Part shown: positions 50,301 through 59,686 of the stretch, in pieces
How the letters are laid out: each line of letters starts with the position of its first letter
Position numbering within the stretch: position 1 is the stretch's first letter
Source of the DNA: Cinclus cinclus
Taxonomy: Eukaryota; Chordata; Aves; Passeriformes; Cinclidae
Assembly (NCBI RefSeq): GCF_963662255.1
Contig: NC_085059.1
Span: 11,937,234-12,001,233, forward strand
Length of the DNA: 64,000 nucleotides
Reading direction: 5' to 3'
The notes under the pieces: generated by a model
What the model saw: only the letters and a program-made list of their open reading frames with translations
What the model was told of the DNA's origin: nothing
Databases searched by the model: none
Translations under genes and position numbers: made by a program

Positions 50301-53300
50301 GGGTTTTTATTTTTTTCTATTTAAACAGACTTTCAAGTGACAGCAATTTCAAGTCAATGGAAAATTTTCACACCTGAAATTTATCACATACTAGAATATA
50401 CAGTTGTGCCACATCTGTCTCTGTAAGCAGGTCTATAACTGTGTATCTGAGTGATTTGCAGGTGTGAACCATTTGATAGTTTAAAGACTGCAGCAGCAAC
50501 TGTCTGCACTCTCCAATGTTTACTGGTTTTCTTACAGGTTGTATATCAAGGTATTCTGCAGGTAGTGTCTACTACTACCAATCTTATCATCATAAACACA
50601 ACCCTGTCCAGGTGGAGAAATTGCAAAAGGAACTGAAGCGATATTTAACTAGAAAAATTGGGTTTGAGGCTGTCATGAGGATAAGATGCACCAAAGGTCT
50701 GAATTCACCTTCTTAGATTTTTGGGGAGTGGAGAAGAGGGAAGTGGGTGTTTGCTGCTCTTTGGGAATGTTTTCATTGGTATTCTAGCTGTTTTGTAACC
50801 TCAAATGATTAAAAGGCAAAGATTAAAAAAGTAAAACTCAGTACCAGGGATAAGACAATTTAAGACTATATTTGTGGGGTTTTCTGGCATCCAAATTCCA
50901 CTTTATAGTGGTCAAAACTGGAAATTTTCCTGGACTGCTATTTCAATAAGGGACGGTTTTTATAATCTAGATAATTTCTACTACTCTGCATTGATTTGCC
51001 TTGCTAATTCCCACTTCCTGCTAGGCTTTGTGGATTCTTTGGTTCAGTTGTCAGTTTGCAGTAGTTACCTTTTCTGAAGATAGTGTATTTCATTGAGGAG
51101 GAACATTCCTGCACAGTCCTATACATTGATGGCAGATCTATATATGGTGCCTGTAGTTCACAGCTGTAAACCCCAAACTGATTTGTTGTCTTGTAGGTCT
51201 TTCCATTCATACTTTCCATGGGAACTTCTTCGTCCGATCTACAGACTTGTTGTCATTACCCAACGTAAACCCAGACGCAGGATATGCTGTGCAAATGTCA
51301 GTGGAAGACAGTCTTACTGATATGCAAGTTGTTTCTTTTCAATCAGCTCTCCTATACACCTCCAGCAAAGGTAAGGTTAGATTGAGCCAACAGTGGCATT
51401 TGTAGTGTTGCTTCATAAAACAAGTATGGAGGTTACAGGGTTTTTGGGTTTTTTTGCAGGTGAAAGACGAATTCGTGTCCACACTATGTGCTTACCTGTT
51501 GTCACAACACTGAGTGATGTGTACCTAGGGGCAGATGTGCAGGCCATCACAGGGCTCTTAGCCAATATGGGTGAGTGTGCTAAGAGCTTGTTTGGATATG
51601 CGTGGATTGTATCCTTAAAGGTCTGAGCAATAATCCTCTGGGAAGTGGTATTAGAAGAAAATATTCACCCTCATCCTAAGAGTTCTTTCAAAGTTGCAAA
51701 CCTAAGAGTTTTGGTTTTAATGCTTGGCTCAGGTGAAGGATGAGTAGAGCCGTGTTTAATCACCTGGGCTTAGGCTTAGTCTGGCGCATCATTGCGGGCC
51801 CCCAGCTTTTTCTGAAACACTTCCCCTAGAATGTAGTAAGAGCTTAAGCTGCATCAACATATATGATAAAGTGAGAGAGGTTAATGTATGTGACTGTATT
51901 CCTGCCAAAGGGGGAAACTCTTCTTACCTGCACCTTGTACTCTGATTTCAGCTGTGGACCGCTCGGTTTCCGCTACGCTGAGCGATGCTCGGGATGCCTT
52001 GGTCAATGCAGTGATAGATTCTTTAGCTGCTTATCGCTCATCCGTGCTGAGCATCCAACAGCCTGGGCTCACAGCTCCCTACTCACTGCGGCTCTTCCCC
52101 CTTTATATACTCGCACTCTTAAAACAGGTAAGAGGGGAAAGGAAGCCAGGCAAGAGGATGACTGGTTTTGGCAGGTCAGCCTGAAGTAAAAGGAAAATTG
52201 TTCAATGGAGAATGATTTCGTTCAGAAGCAGGAATTTAGAAGTTTAGTGCGCAAAACCAAATGTATAAGCATTTTAAGCAATGGAAGGGCAAAATAATAA
52301 AGATACTGACTGGTGAAGGGAATATGTCAGGGTACTGATAGTGTTTTCTCAGGAATCTCAATTTTGTGCGTCTCTGGAAGTGTAGATCCACACAACAGTT
52401 CAGTGTGGAAGAGATTAGAAGAGAACTGAATGCATTGCAGAGAGGGAGTTGGCTGGCTGTTCTTGCAACAGGTTTAAAGCATTTCACAGTATTTACTCAG
52501 TGTGGGTATTTTTTAATTGAATTTCCCTGAACTGATAGTAGAAGTCATTTAAGTGTTAGATGAACTGGATTCTTGATTCAAAAAAGTTTTGGATTGACAC
52601 ATCTTGATTAGGAGTTGACCAGCATGTTCATATTGAGCTTTTTAATGTGAAAGGCTTGATAAGCACTTGATACAGTCAGGTGGGAGGAGTGAGCCCTACT
52701 TTGATTTATAGCTTTTTTTTTTTTGGTCGCAGCAAGCCAGGACTGTCTCTTTCTTGTAAATATAGACCTGATATTCTGCACATTGAAGCCAACTGTAAAC
52801 TGCTCCAATATTTATTCTTTTAGATTTCATCAAGTAGCATTTTTGAAGTATATGTTAGAGAGTATTTCAGGGTGATTTCATTTCAGTTGTAGTGCTCACT
52901 AGAAAGGATTGACGGTGCCAGGTTGAGGTTAATTCTAAAATCTGGAAATGGGAATGAGACTTGTATGATTTATATGGGAAACACTGAAGAGAACAATGGC
53001 AAGTAAAATATACAATGAGAAAACACTTGGGTTACATCTCTAAAACTTAAGTAAGTTAGAAATGAGTAGTAGGTGATGTATGAAATTCAGTTTATCTTGC
53101 TTTGCTTTAATGGTTAAACTAAATGCCTGATTGTTTGCAGAAAGCATTTCAAACTGGGACAAACACACGCTTGGATGAACGCATCTTTACCATGTGTCAG
53201 GTGAAAAACCAGCCCCTTGTTTACCTCATGCTCATGACACATCCCAGTCTGTACAAAGTTGATAATCTCACAGATGAGGTGAGTCTTTGCCTTGCTACAT

Positions 53301-55430
53301 AATCTGCTTGATCCCAAAGATTTGTGTGATGTGAAAGTAAACACGTTAAAAATATCCCAGGTTTTCCATCTTAAAGCTGCACAACTAAAATGTAATGTTT
53401 CATATTTTCCCACTTGCTGCATTTATGCATTTATTTGGAACTGAACTGATGAATTCTAGAGAGAAGCCGTGCTTTTCTATAGGTGGATGAACAAGGTTTT
53501 TTCCTAACTTATTTCACCTTTGCCTTGTGTCATTATCTTGTCCTATAAACCACATATACATGAAGACATCATAATGTGTTTTTTGTCCCTTTGTAGCTTC
53601 CTTTATTTTAAAATATCAAGCAGTTTTGAGAACAGGGGATGTTTATGTAAAACCCTGAACAATTTTAGAAATCACATCTTTGGCACATAACAAAACTAAT
53701 ATTCCAGTTCTAGAACTAATTAACTAAGGGTGAATTTCATAAAATGTATCTATCTAAATAAAACATTAGGATTTATTAGTAAATTGCTAAGTAATAAAGT
53801 AAATTAACACTTTAAGTATGGGTTGAGCTAAACTGGGAAAAAACAGTCCAGCTGCAGTATTCAGTGTAATAGGTCCTACTTTTACTTAACGTTCTGTTTT
53901 GGCTTTTTGCATCAAGATGTGAACCACTGTTTTTCATTCTTCTCTTAGGGGGCCCTTAACATAAATGACAGAACTATACCTCAGCCACCCCTTCTCCAGC
54001 TGTCAGTGGAGAAGCTGAGTAGGGATGGTGCTTATCTTATGGATGCTGGCTCTGTAAGTTGTGTGATGGGGTGGATTTTAAAACATATCCAAGTTTTCTT
54101 GGTGTTTTCTTTCTGAGAACCCAAAGTACATATGAGACTGCTGAGGTGTGTTTTGCTTGGATTAATGTTGTTTTTGATGGGTGTCTTTCAGGTGATGTTT
54201 CTGTGGATTGGGAAGAACTGTGGGCAGGGCTTTATCAGCCAAGTTCTTGGAGTTCCAAATTATGGCTCAATACCACAGAATATGGTATGTGCTTGCTCTG
54301 CACATCAATCATGCATACAGTGCTGCAGAATATAATTTGCATGAAAATTAAAATACACTACTCAGATACTAGCCCTCTAGTGGTATAGATCCAGATCCAA
54401 GGGAAGAAATAATTTCTGTTACCTCTTGAAGTTTCTTCTCATGAAGACACAGTAGGAAGAGGCTGACAATGATTGAGTTTCTCAGACCTGTGGGAGCAGA
54501 GTAACAATGCTTGCAAATAGTGAGAACAGTAGGTTATTGGAAAATCCTTTTGTTTCTGCAACAAAATGGGAATCAATCACAGCTCAGTCATCACCATTCT
54601 GACAGCTAATTGCTGATAGCAGTTTATTGCTCTTGACTATTTCAAGCCCCTTCAAAGAACACAAGACTGAAACTATACATCACAAAACATATCTGTCTGG
54701 GGGGGGGGGGGGGGGGTTATACCTAATGAGTTGGGTTAGTTTAAGTGTTCCTTTTACTGTTTTTCTGAAAAATACCCTGTTTATATTAATGAAACCCTTT
54801 GGCTTTTAGACACATCTCCCAGAACTTGAAACAGCAGAATCCATCAGAACACGAGCTTTCATTGCTTGGCTGAGAGAACAGAGACCTTTCTTTCCTATAC
54901 TATATATAATAAAGTAAGTGTTTTTTAACAGGTTCTTTGTTTCTTCAGCAACCTGTTAACAGTACGTACCTGGATATCATATACTGAACTTTGTTTATGG
55001 AATTCTTAACAATAGTGTGTGCTGTGCCTGACAGATTTCACTACAGATAGGACATATGAGTTGTCTCCAATTAGATTTTCAAAAGACTAAAAAAGACTAA
55101 ATGTCACAGAAGAATCTTTAGGTAATGTCAGATAAATGAAGTAAATACTGGTAAGAGTACTTATTAGGATTAATTACTGCTAAGGGCTATTTGAGATCCT
55201 CTTTTCATATATCCTTAAGCTCTTGAAATGTCTTGCCATTTGACTTGGAACTTTATTAAAGCATGGTAGCCTGTGGCAAATGTTTATTCCACTCACTTAT
55301 ATTTCTGTTTTTAAGGGATGAGAGTCCACTGAAATCAAGTTTTCTGCAAAATATGATTGAAGACAGAACAGAATCAGCCTTATCATACTATGAATTCCTC
55401 CTCCATATACAGCAGCAAGTGAATAAATGA
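35327..55430 (+). CDS. SEC24A: SEC24A, COPII cargo-adaptor subunit (23 coding exons)
   Basis: SEC24A pairs with SEC23 on SAR1-GTP-marked ER membrane and binds export signals in cargo and SNAREs. The exons listed below join in perfect phase to 3279 bases (1092 residues plus TGA; human about 1093). Order of parts: Pro/Gln/Ser-rich disordered N-terminus (about 1-330), zinc finger with Cys430, 433, 451 and 454, trunk (about 496-740), beta-sandwich (about 745-830), all-helical region (about 840-950) and gelsolin-like domain (about 965-1040). It is SEC24A rather than B, C or D because of stretches such as GGLSLQQEGLRPVNLLQERN and PTTLLKAPVPNLHEDIQKLN. The ATG lies in a strong context (GCCATGG) and is the first ATG in a frame open back to about 35000. 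No frameshift or stop breaks the gene. Domain limits are estimated from family knowledge. Confidence 0.97.
35376..40117 (+). other. SEC24A: SEC24A intron 1
   Basis: This 4.7-kb intron is the largest in the gene. Its first 400 bases continue the CpG island. It contains an RFX-like palindrome at 37164-37176 and no CR1 or recognisable exon on either strand. Confidence 0.8.
37164..37176. promoter_or_regulatory. RFX X-box-like palindrome in SEC24A intron 1
   Basis: GTTGCTTAGCAAC consists of perfect GTTGC/GCAAC half-sites with a 3-base centre, the geometry of an RFX-dimer X-box. It is the best such match I noticed in the window. Function is inferred only. Confidence 0.35.
40118..40639 (+). CDS. 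SEC24A: SEC24A coding exon 2 (disordered N-terminus)
   Basis: It encodes residues 17-190, rich in Pro, Gln, Ser, Gly and Tyr, with the conserved anchors GPGQTLNRPPVA and NWQYSQ. The acceptor is TTGCAG and the donor GTAACC. Both phases are 1. This is the least conserved part of SEC24 and is expected to be unstructured. Confidence 0.94.
42043..42201 (+). CDS. SEC24A: SEC24A coding exon 3
   Basis: It encodes residues 191-243, a Pro-rich segment with TPLHPPRPPLGLPPVGGPAR and ending SAANQE. The acceptor is TTATAG and the donor GTAAGA, phases 1 and 1. Confidence 0.93.
43834..43911 (+). CDS. SEC24A: SEC24A coding exon 4
   Basis: It encodes residues 244-269, ending NSYDAIEGGGLM; human has SSYDEIEGGGLL. 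At 78 bases with both phases 1, it could be skipped without a frameshift. The donor is GTAAGG. Confidence 0.93.
44226..44392 (+). CDS. SEC24A: SEC24A coding exon 5
   Basis: It encodes residues 270-325, including NRNVGYSYPALPPGYQHTSP, which aligns with the human SRSVGYSYPSLPPGYQ region. The acceptor is TTCCAG and the donor GTAAAG in phase 0. Confidence 0.94.
45023..45195 (+). CDS. SEC24A: SEC24A coding exon 6
   Basis: It encodes residues 326-382, including the paralogue-diagnostic GGLSLQQEGLRPVNLLQERN and the conserved NLHEDIQKLNCNP lead-in to the folded core. The donor GTATGA splits Glu383. Confidence 0.95.
45721..45823 (+). CDS. SEC24A: SEC24A coding exon 7
   Basis: It encodes residues 383-417, with LFRCTLTNIPQTQALLNKAK followed by LPLGLLLHPFKDLS, the strand that precedes the zinc finger. 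The donor is GTATGA, phase 0. Confidence 0.95.
46514..46640 (+). CDS. SEC24A: SEC24A coding exon 8 (zinc finger)
   Basis: It encodes residues 418-459 and carries the whole zinc-binding module: Cys430 and Cys433 in CRSC, Cys451 and Cys454 in CNLC, with TYINPFVSFLDQRRWK between them. The acceptor is TTCCCAG and the donor GTAAGT. Confidence 0.97.
46975..47084 (+). CDS. SEC24A: SEC24A coding exon 9
   Basis: It encodes residues 460-496, VPEEFLYNPVTRVYGEPHKR then PEVQNATIEFMAPSEYM. The acceptor is TGCAAAG and the donor GTAAGA. Confidence 0.96.
47465..47577 (+). CDS. SEC24A: SEC24A coding exon 10 (trunk start)
   Basis: It encodes residues 497-533, LRPPQPPVYLFVFDVSHNAI then ETGYLNTVCQILLDNLD, the first strand and helix of the trunk (von Willebrand A-like) fold. 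The donor GTAAGT splits Ser534. Confidence 0.96.
48238..48356 (+). CDS. SEC24A: SEC24A coding exon 11
   Basis: It encodes residues 534-573, LPGNTRTKIGFITFDSTIHF then YSLQEGLSQPQMLIVSDIE, core strands of the trunk. The donor is GTATGC. Confidence 0.96.
49010..49065 (+). CDS. SEC24A: SEC24A coding exon 12
   Basis: It is a short exon encoding residues 574-592, DVFIPMPENLLVNLNENKE. The acceptor is CTTTCAG and the donor GTAAGA. Confidence 0.96.
49373..49579 (+). CDS. SEC24A: SEC24A coding exon 13
   Basis: It encodes residues 593-661, including LLKTLPQMFTKSLETQSALG and AAFKLMSPTGGRITVFQTQL, part of the trunk. The donor is GTTAGG, phase 0. Confidence 0.96.
49877..49997 (+). CDS. SEC24A: SEC24A coding exon 14
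   Basis: It encodes residues 662-701, DIHLTPSTDFYKKLALDCSG then QQVAVDLFLLSGQYSDLASL, trunk strands highly conserved among SEC24 proteins. The donor is GTACGT. Confidence 0.96.
50538..50696 (+). CDS. SEC24A: SEC24A coding exon 15
   Basis: It encodes residues 702-754, from CISRYSAGSVYYYQSYHH through KLQKELKRYLTRKIGFEAVM to RIRCTK, spanning the trunk to beta-sandwich junction. The donor reads AAAG then GTCTGA, weak because of C at +3 and T at +4. The exon is phase-symmetric. Confidence 0.95.
51197..51370 (+). CDS. SEC24A: SEC24A coding exon 16 (beta-sandwich)
   Basis: It encodes residues 755-812, including LSIHTFHGNFFVRSTDLLSL and NPDAGYAVQMSVEDSLTDMQ, ending LLYTSSK. The donor is GTAAGG. Confidence 0.96.
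51460..51570 (+). CDS. SEC24A: SEC24A coding exon 17
   Basis: It encodes residues 813-849, with ERRIRVHTMCLPVVTTLSDV closing the beta-sandwich and YLGADVQAITGLLANM opening the helical domain. The donor is GTGAGT. Confidence 0.96.
51952..52127 (+). CDS. SEC24A: SEC24A coding exon 18 (helical domain)
   Basis: It encodes residues 850-908, including SDARDALVNAVIDSLAAYRS and SLRLFPLYILALLKQ. The acceptor is TTTCAG and the donor GTAAGA, phase 0. Confidence 0.96.
53141..53278 (+). CDS. SEC24A: SEC24A coding exon 19
   Basis: It encodes residues 909-954, KAFQTGTNTRLDERIFTMCQ then VKNQPLVYLMLMTHPSLYKV and DNLTDE, the end of the helical domain. The donor is GTGAGT. Confidence 0.96.
53949..54053 (+). 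CDS. SEC24A: SEC24A coding exon 20
   Basis: It encodes residues 955-989, GALNINDRTIPQPPLLQLSV then EKLSRDGAYLMDAGS, leading into the gelsolin-like domain. The donor is GTAAGT. Confidence 0.96.
54192..54284 (+). CDS. SEC24A: SEC24A coding exon 21 (gelsolin-like)
   Basis: It encodes residues 990-1020, VMFLWIGKNCGQGFISQVLG then VPNYGSIPQNM. The donor is GTATGT. Confidence 0.96.
54699..54716 (+). repeat. Uninterrupted G18 tract in SEC24A intron 21
   Basis: Eighteen consecutive G bases lie on the transcribed-sense strand, 93 bases upstream of the first base of exon 22. The tract can form G-quadruplex structures in RNA and is prone to slippage and sequencing error, so its length is uncertain. Confidence 0.9.
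54810..54913 (+). CDS. SEC24A: SEC24A coding exon 22
   Basis: It encodes residues 1021-1054, THLPELETAESIRTRAFIAW then LREQRPFFPILYII. The donor GTAAGT splits Lys1055, a position that is Ala in human. Confidence 0.96.
55316..55430 (+). CDS. SEC24A: SEC24A coding exon 23 and stop
   Basis: It encodes residues 1055-1092, KDESPLKSSFLQNMIEDRTE then SALSYYEFLLHIQQQVNK, followed by TGA. The conserved tail shows that the gene is full length. Confidence 0.97.
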
Positions 55431-55741
55431 AACACAAGCCTTTGCTTACTTCTTTAAGAAAAGATTTTGCAGTAAAGAATGATTGTGCTTATAATATCTT
55501 CATTAAATCTGTGGCCTGAGGCAGTTGATGAGAAGTTCTCACTGTGATTTCAACGAACTAAAGCAAATAAAGGACCACATCTGAGAATCAAATGGGCAAC
55601 TACATATTGTACCTTAAAATCAAACTGTTGGAACTGGTTGAGCACCTTTAATTTGCTGCAAATTGTGTTTTTACTGTAAGTAGTTGCAGCATGAAGTACA
55701 TTTACAAAGGCAATACTGAAAAGGTGAAATACATTTTGTAA

Positions 55742-55747
55742 AATAAA
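55742..55747 (+). terminator. SEC24A: Proximal SEC24A polyadenylation signal
   Basis: AATAAA lies about 310 bases after the stop codon and is followed by T/GT-rich sequence (TTCTTTGTTGTT, then T20 at 55784-55803), a good cleavage context. Confidence 0.55.
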
Positions 55748-55783
55748 GAGTTCTTTGTTGTTCAAAATGTATATTTCTGTAAC

Positions 55784-55803
55784 TTTTTTTTTTTTTTTTT
55801 TTT
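55784..55803 (+). repeat. Homopolymer T20
   Basis: Twenty T bases lie about 36 bases downstream of the proximal SEC24A polyadenylation signal. If the long UTR is used, the tract would be a U20 run in the mRNA. Confidence 0.85.
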
Positions 55804-58324
55804 GCTGCTAGATACAAAAACCTCACAATGCTGATCATGATTTGCAGGGAAATTCTTTCTAAGTGCATCCAGTGATGACAGACAGAGCATCTCAATGTTC
55901 AACTTAATGCTTAAAATAGCAATGAAAGAAGTGTTCATTGTGAAATGAACAAATGCTTGTGAAGTGTACAATCCAGTGCTTGGATTGGATTATGGCTAAT
56001 AGGACTAAAGGTAAGCTTAACCTGGATAAGGTGGCTGAATTTGTTGAAGCTTTTAATAAGTCAGTATTCTAATTTTAAAAACAGTGGGAAAGAGTGGGCT
56101 CTACATGATGAGACATTTTAAAAAGTCATTGGCTGAGTTGGCAGCAAAAGTAGACTTAGATGGTAAGCTTTGCTTTTCTTCAGTAAAAGGAATAGTTTTA
56201 ATTTCAATTTATGAATGGTGTGGGAGGGGAAGAGCAAGGAAGGTTTTCTCAGATTTTGTTTGGTTTATGTGCAGTGGACTTTTGGCTCTTGTTTACATTA
56301 AGTGAATGTTGGGTCCCTCAGATCTGGTGTGTTTCTGAAGCAAGTTTGTTGGCAGCACTTCAGACTAACAAATGTTAGCCTGCAACACTGAATATTCTGA
56401 CATTAAAATTGGTAATTATTTTTCCAATAAAATTATTATATTTCATTTGAAAATTTGCATATGGCTGCAGACGTGCCTGAAGTTTTCAAACAGATTTTTT
56501 TGCTGCAAATGTGTAGTGAATGCAGGTCCAAGGGCAGTGTGCATCAAGTAAAAGCTTTAAATATACTCTCAGATCCTGCCAGAGCTACAGATCAAAGCTG
56601 ACATCGGACTTGAAACAAAAATTTATATACAAAAAGTATTTAAATAATTTTATAGAAGTGTATTGATAATTCTGTTTTCAAGATTAAGCTATCATTGATG
56701 GCTACCAATGTAAAGAGTATTTAAGTTACTTTATTCCAATACCTGTGGAAGTGTTGCATATGGAATAAACTTGGTTTGCTTTTTTATTTAATAGTAAACC
56801 TAAAGGTCTTGCAAAACCTACTTTCTGGGGCAACTTGAAGAGGTAAAACACTTGAGGGGTCAAATATACTGTGCTTAAGACATTTGGAGATCCAAATGTC
56901 AGTAGGGTCAACATTTAGGTGAACATTTGCTCCCATTTCAGGCTGTAGATGCCTGTGATTGTCAGTAGTGGCCTTACTTTAGGGGAGGACTTCCTTGGGA
57001 CAAATTGTTGTTGAGCACAAGAAGCTGAAGTTCAGAACAGTGGCTAAAACAACATAAAAAGATTATTATAGAACCAATTTAAGATTCCCTGTCTGCTGCC
57101 GCTGTAGCAAACAGGAATATATTTACTTGAACTGCTTTTCAGAGAATTGCACAGTTTCTAGTCATAGTGAAGAGGTGTCTTAAGTTTTGACAGTCTGCTT
57201 TTTTTTTTCCCCTGGGGAGGGGGAAAGGGGTCTGTTCATTTAAATCATAAATGGAACCTCTGCACTTGCATAGGTTCTGCCCTAAACCTTGTGTTTTGGG
57301 TATATTATCATTCAGATTTTTAATTGAAAGCCATCCTTGCATCAAATAGCCCCCCAAAGTCTGTTTCTTAGATGACTGTATTTTGCTACTATATCCAATT
57401 TTTGAAGAAACAAAATTACTGGGGATGGCCTCCTTGCTTTATGTACACCAGACTAATGGCTCAAGATCTCAGTCTTTGTGGCAGTAAACAAGTTTGAATT
57501 TGAGTCCCTAAGTTTTACAGAGCAAAACATGATACATGAGTCAGATGAACCCTCTTGGCATTTTCTTCACTTTGGAAGAAATTCTGTATTGAACTTTGGT
57601 GGAGTAAGGCCTGCTTGGTTCACTTGTACTGCTGTAATGGCAGTACAGGGAACGAGAACACACATACTACTTGTGATTGCTTTTTTTACATACAATTGAA
57701 AAATGAGGACACTGAAGATGGACTGCAAAAGTAGGCAAGAGTGGTTTGGTACTTAGATCTCAGCGTGACAACTCTACCACTGCAAGTATGTGGTAGAGGT
57801 GTGTCTCTCTTTGTAGTCAAACACTTCTTTGAAAAACTATTTGTGTATTTGACACATTAGCGTTCAGCCAACATTACTACCATCCATTTTACTTTGCTTT
57901 CATTATTATTTTTTAATTAATATATTTGAGTCTAAGTCCACATAGACTGTGTTGCGATAATTAGAATGATTCACTTTTATTTAGAGTTAATTTCTTAATT
58001 TAATCAAAGATGCAGAATGGCTGTTAAGGGACCATTAAATGTGATTTTAAGGTTCTGTTTACTATTCTGGATGTAATCCTTATAGTGAATTTAATTTTGT
58101 AAAGTAGTGTATAATATTGTAATATTAAATCTTTGTTCTCTGAACTCAAAGATTTGATCTTCAGTATGAAGCTATAAATCTTTCCCCTTCTGAATTTGAG
58201 ACAGGATTTACTTGTCCTTCTTTTTACAATTTGTAATTTTCACTGTTTTATTCCTGTAAAAAGTCATTTATAACACATGCAAATGCTTATTTTATCTGTG
58301 CTAATTTATCAGATTTGGCTACTC

Positions 58325-58380
58325 AATAAAATTAATTGAAAGAAGTCATGCCAGTCCATCACTGCTTTCTTATAAATAAA
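58325..58380 (+). terminator. SEC24A: Distal SEC24A polyadenylation signals
   Basis: AATAAA occurs at 58325-58330 and again at 58375-58380. These are the last signals before the CAMLG CpG island, so they are the natural candidates for the end of a long SEC24A transcript. Confidence 0.45.
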
Positions 58381-59313
58381 AGTAGAACAGTGTATTTAAT
58401 CAATTGAGATAAATACCATGCTGGTCACAGGAGTCCAGCTGGTGATGGTTGGAATTTAGCCTTCAGCAGCATTCCAAGATGGTGATCAATTTTATTTTAG
58501 GTAATCCTGTATCTTCATTTAACATCCCATTATTTCAGCAGCTTTTTTTGTGAATTCCATCTTAATGCATGCAAATTTTTTTGAATTGTTGTCACTGCTG
58601 CCTCTAGCCCATCATAAAGGAGTTAAGGCATGAGCTTGGTAGTCTGACTTCTGTGTCTAACTGGCTTTAAATACAGAATTCTCTCAATCAGTATTGTAGA
58701 AATATTAATTGGACTTGTCAGCTGTGTTTTTTTTCCCCCAATACACGTAACACTGTCCTGCTGCTGCTGCTGAACTCCACCACTCCTATTGTGGCGTGGG
58801 GATCAGCCGGCACCTGTCCTGGCACTGGGTTTTGGAATTCCAGGCTCTCACAGGTGAGTCCTGTTCCTATGGCAGTGCCTCCGGCCTGGGGAGCGAAGCT
58901 GTTCGGTGCCAGGGCTGTCGAAGGCAGTGGTGATGGCAGCCCTCTGTTTAATTTGGTTTGGCCGTGCTTTGCCAGGGGGTGTGTAGGTAAGGGAAGAGTA
59001 ACGCAGAGAGACGCGTAACGGACTTGGAGCGTACATAAAGACGAACGTTACGCTGACGATCTTAGTGGAAAGAAGTCAATACGCTCCCTGTTCTATAAGG
59101 CGAGTAGCTCTGGCGGCCTCGAGAGGTGCTCGTCTGTCGGGGTTTCCTCAGTGTGCAGCGTCAGTCCCGCAGCGGTGCGGTGCCAGGGTCGGCGGCGGTT
59201 CTCTGTGCGCAGCGGGGACGGCCCCCGCCCCGCCTCGGGGTGCCGCCGTCACCCGGCTCCCCCCGGCCGCACCACCGCTCCGTCCTGGCCTCACGCCGCT
59301 GCCCCTTGCTCCC

Positions 59314-59321
59314 TGACGTCA
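59314..59321. promoter_or_regulatory. CAMLG: Consensus CRE (TGACGTCA)
   Basis: The palindromic CREB/ATF site TGACGTCA lies about 200 bases upstream of the CAMLG ATG and 20 bases from the minus-oriented YY1/TISU-like element. Confidence 0.6.
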
Positions 59322-59337
59322 CTTCTGAGGCCGGGGC

Positions 59338-59349
59338 GGCCATCTTGAA
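59338..59349 (-). promoter_or_regulatory. Minus-oriented YY1/TISU-like element
   Basis: Read on the minus strand this is TCAAGATGGCCG, one base from the YY1 core AAGATGGCGGC and from the TISU consensus SAASATGGCGGC. Its ATG (59343-59341) opens a 60-codon frame beginning MAAPASEV and ending at 59161. It suggests antisense initiation from the CAMLG promoter. Confidence 0.4.
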
Positions 59350-59424
59350 TGCGGGCGCCGCGCCGTCAGAGAGGGGAGCGGGGAGCGCCCTCCCAGCGCG
59401 GCCCGCCCTTCTCCTGCCCCTACG

Positions 59425-59436
59425 CAAAATGGCGGC
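59425..59436 (+). promoter_or_regulatory. CAMLG: Plus-oriented YY1/TISU-like element
   Basis: CAAAATGGCGGC matches the TISU consensus with one mismatch. Such elements usually lie within a few tens of bases downstream of the transcription start, which would put the CAMLG start near 59,400-59,420. Confidence 0.45.
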
Positions 59437-59629
59437 GCCCGCTTCAGCGGCTGGAGGCGGGCGGCGCCGGCGCCTGCGCGCTGGGCGGGGTGGGCCGGTG
59501 GTGGCGGGCCTGCGGTGCCGGGCATGGCGGACGGCGGCGCGGGAGCGGCGCTCACACCGCCGGGTCCCCCCGCAGGGCTCTCGGCGTCCCAGCGCCGCGC
59601 AGAGCTGCGCCGCAGGAAGCTGCTCATGA
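59429..59629 (+). CDS. Candidate upstream ORF overlapping the CAMLG start
   Basis: The ATG inside the plus TISU-like element (A at -3, G at +4, a strong context) opens a 66-codon frame, [11 protein letters not shown] and so on, that is Arg-rich and passes the CAMLG ATG at 59524 out of frame before stopping at 59629. If transcripts start upstream of 59429 it should reduce CAMLG translation. I do not claim a functional peptide. Confidence 0.25.
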   Translation: MAAPASAAGGGRRRRLRAGRGGPVVAGLRCRAWRTAARERRSHRRVPPQGSRRPSAAQSCAAGSCS

Positions 59630-59686
59630 ACTCGGAGGAGCGGATCAACCGCATCATGGGCTTCCACCGGCCCGCGGCGGCCAAGG
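59524..59686 (+). CDS. CAMLG: CAMLG coding exon 1
   Basis: It encodes residues 1-54, [18 protein letters not shown] then the Arg-rich helix and GFHRPAAAK. The donor GTGAGC splits Asp55. It lies entirely in the CpG island. Confidence 0.94.

Larger units (their letters stand above)
55431..58335 (+). other. SEC24A: Probable SEC24A 3' UTR
   Basis: AT-rich sequence with no exon follows the stop codon. AATAAA signals occur at 55742-55747 (followed by TTGTTGTT and a T20 run), 56426-56431, 56764-56769, 58325-58330 and 58375-58380, so UTRs from about 0.3 to 2.9 kb are possible. Confidence 0.6.
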
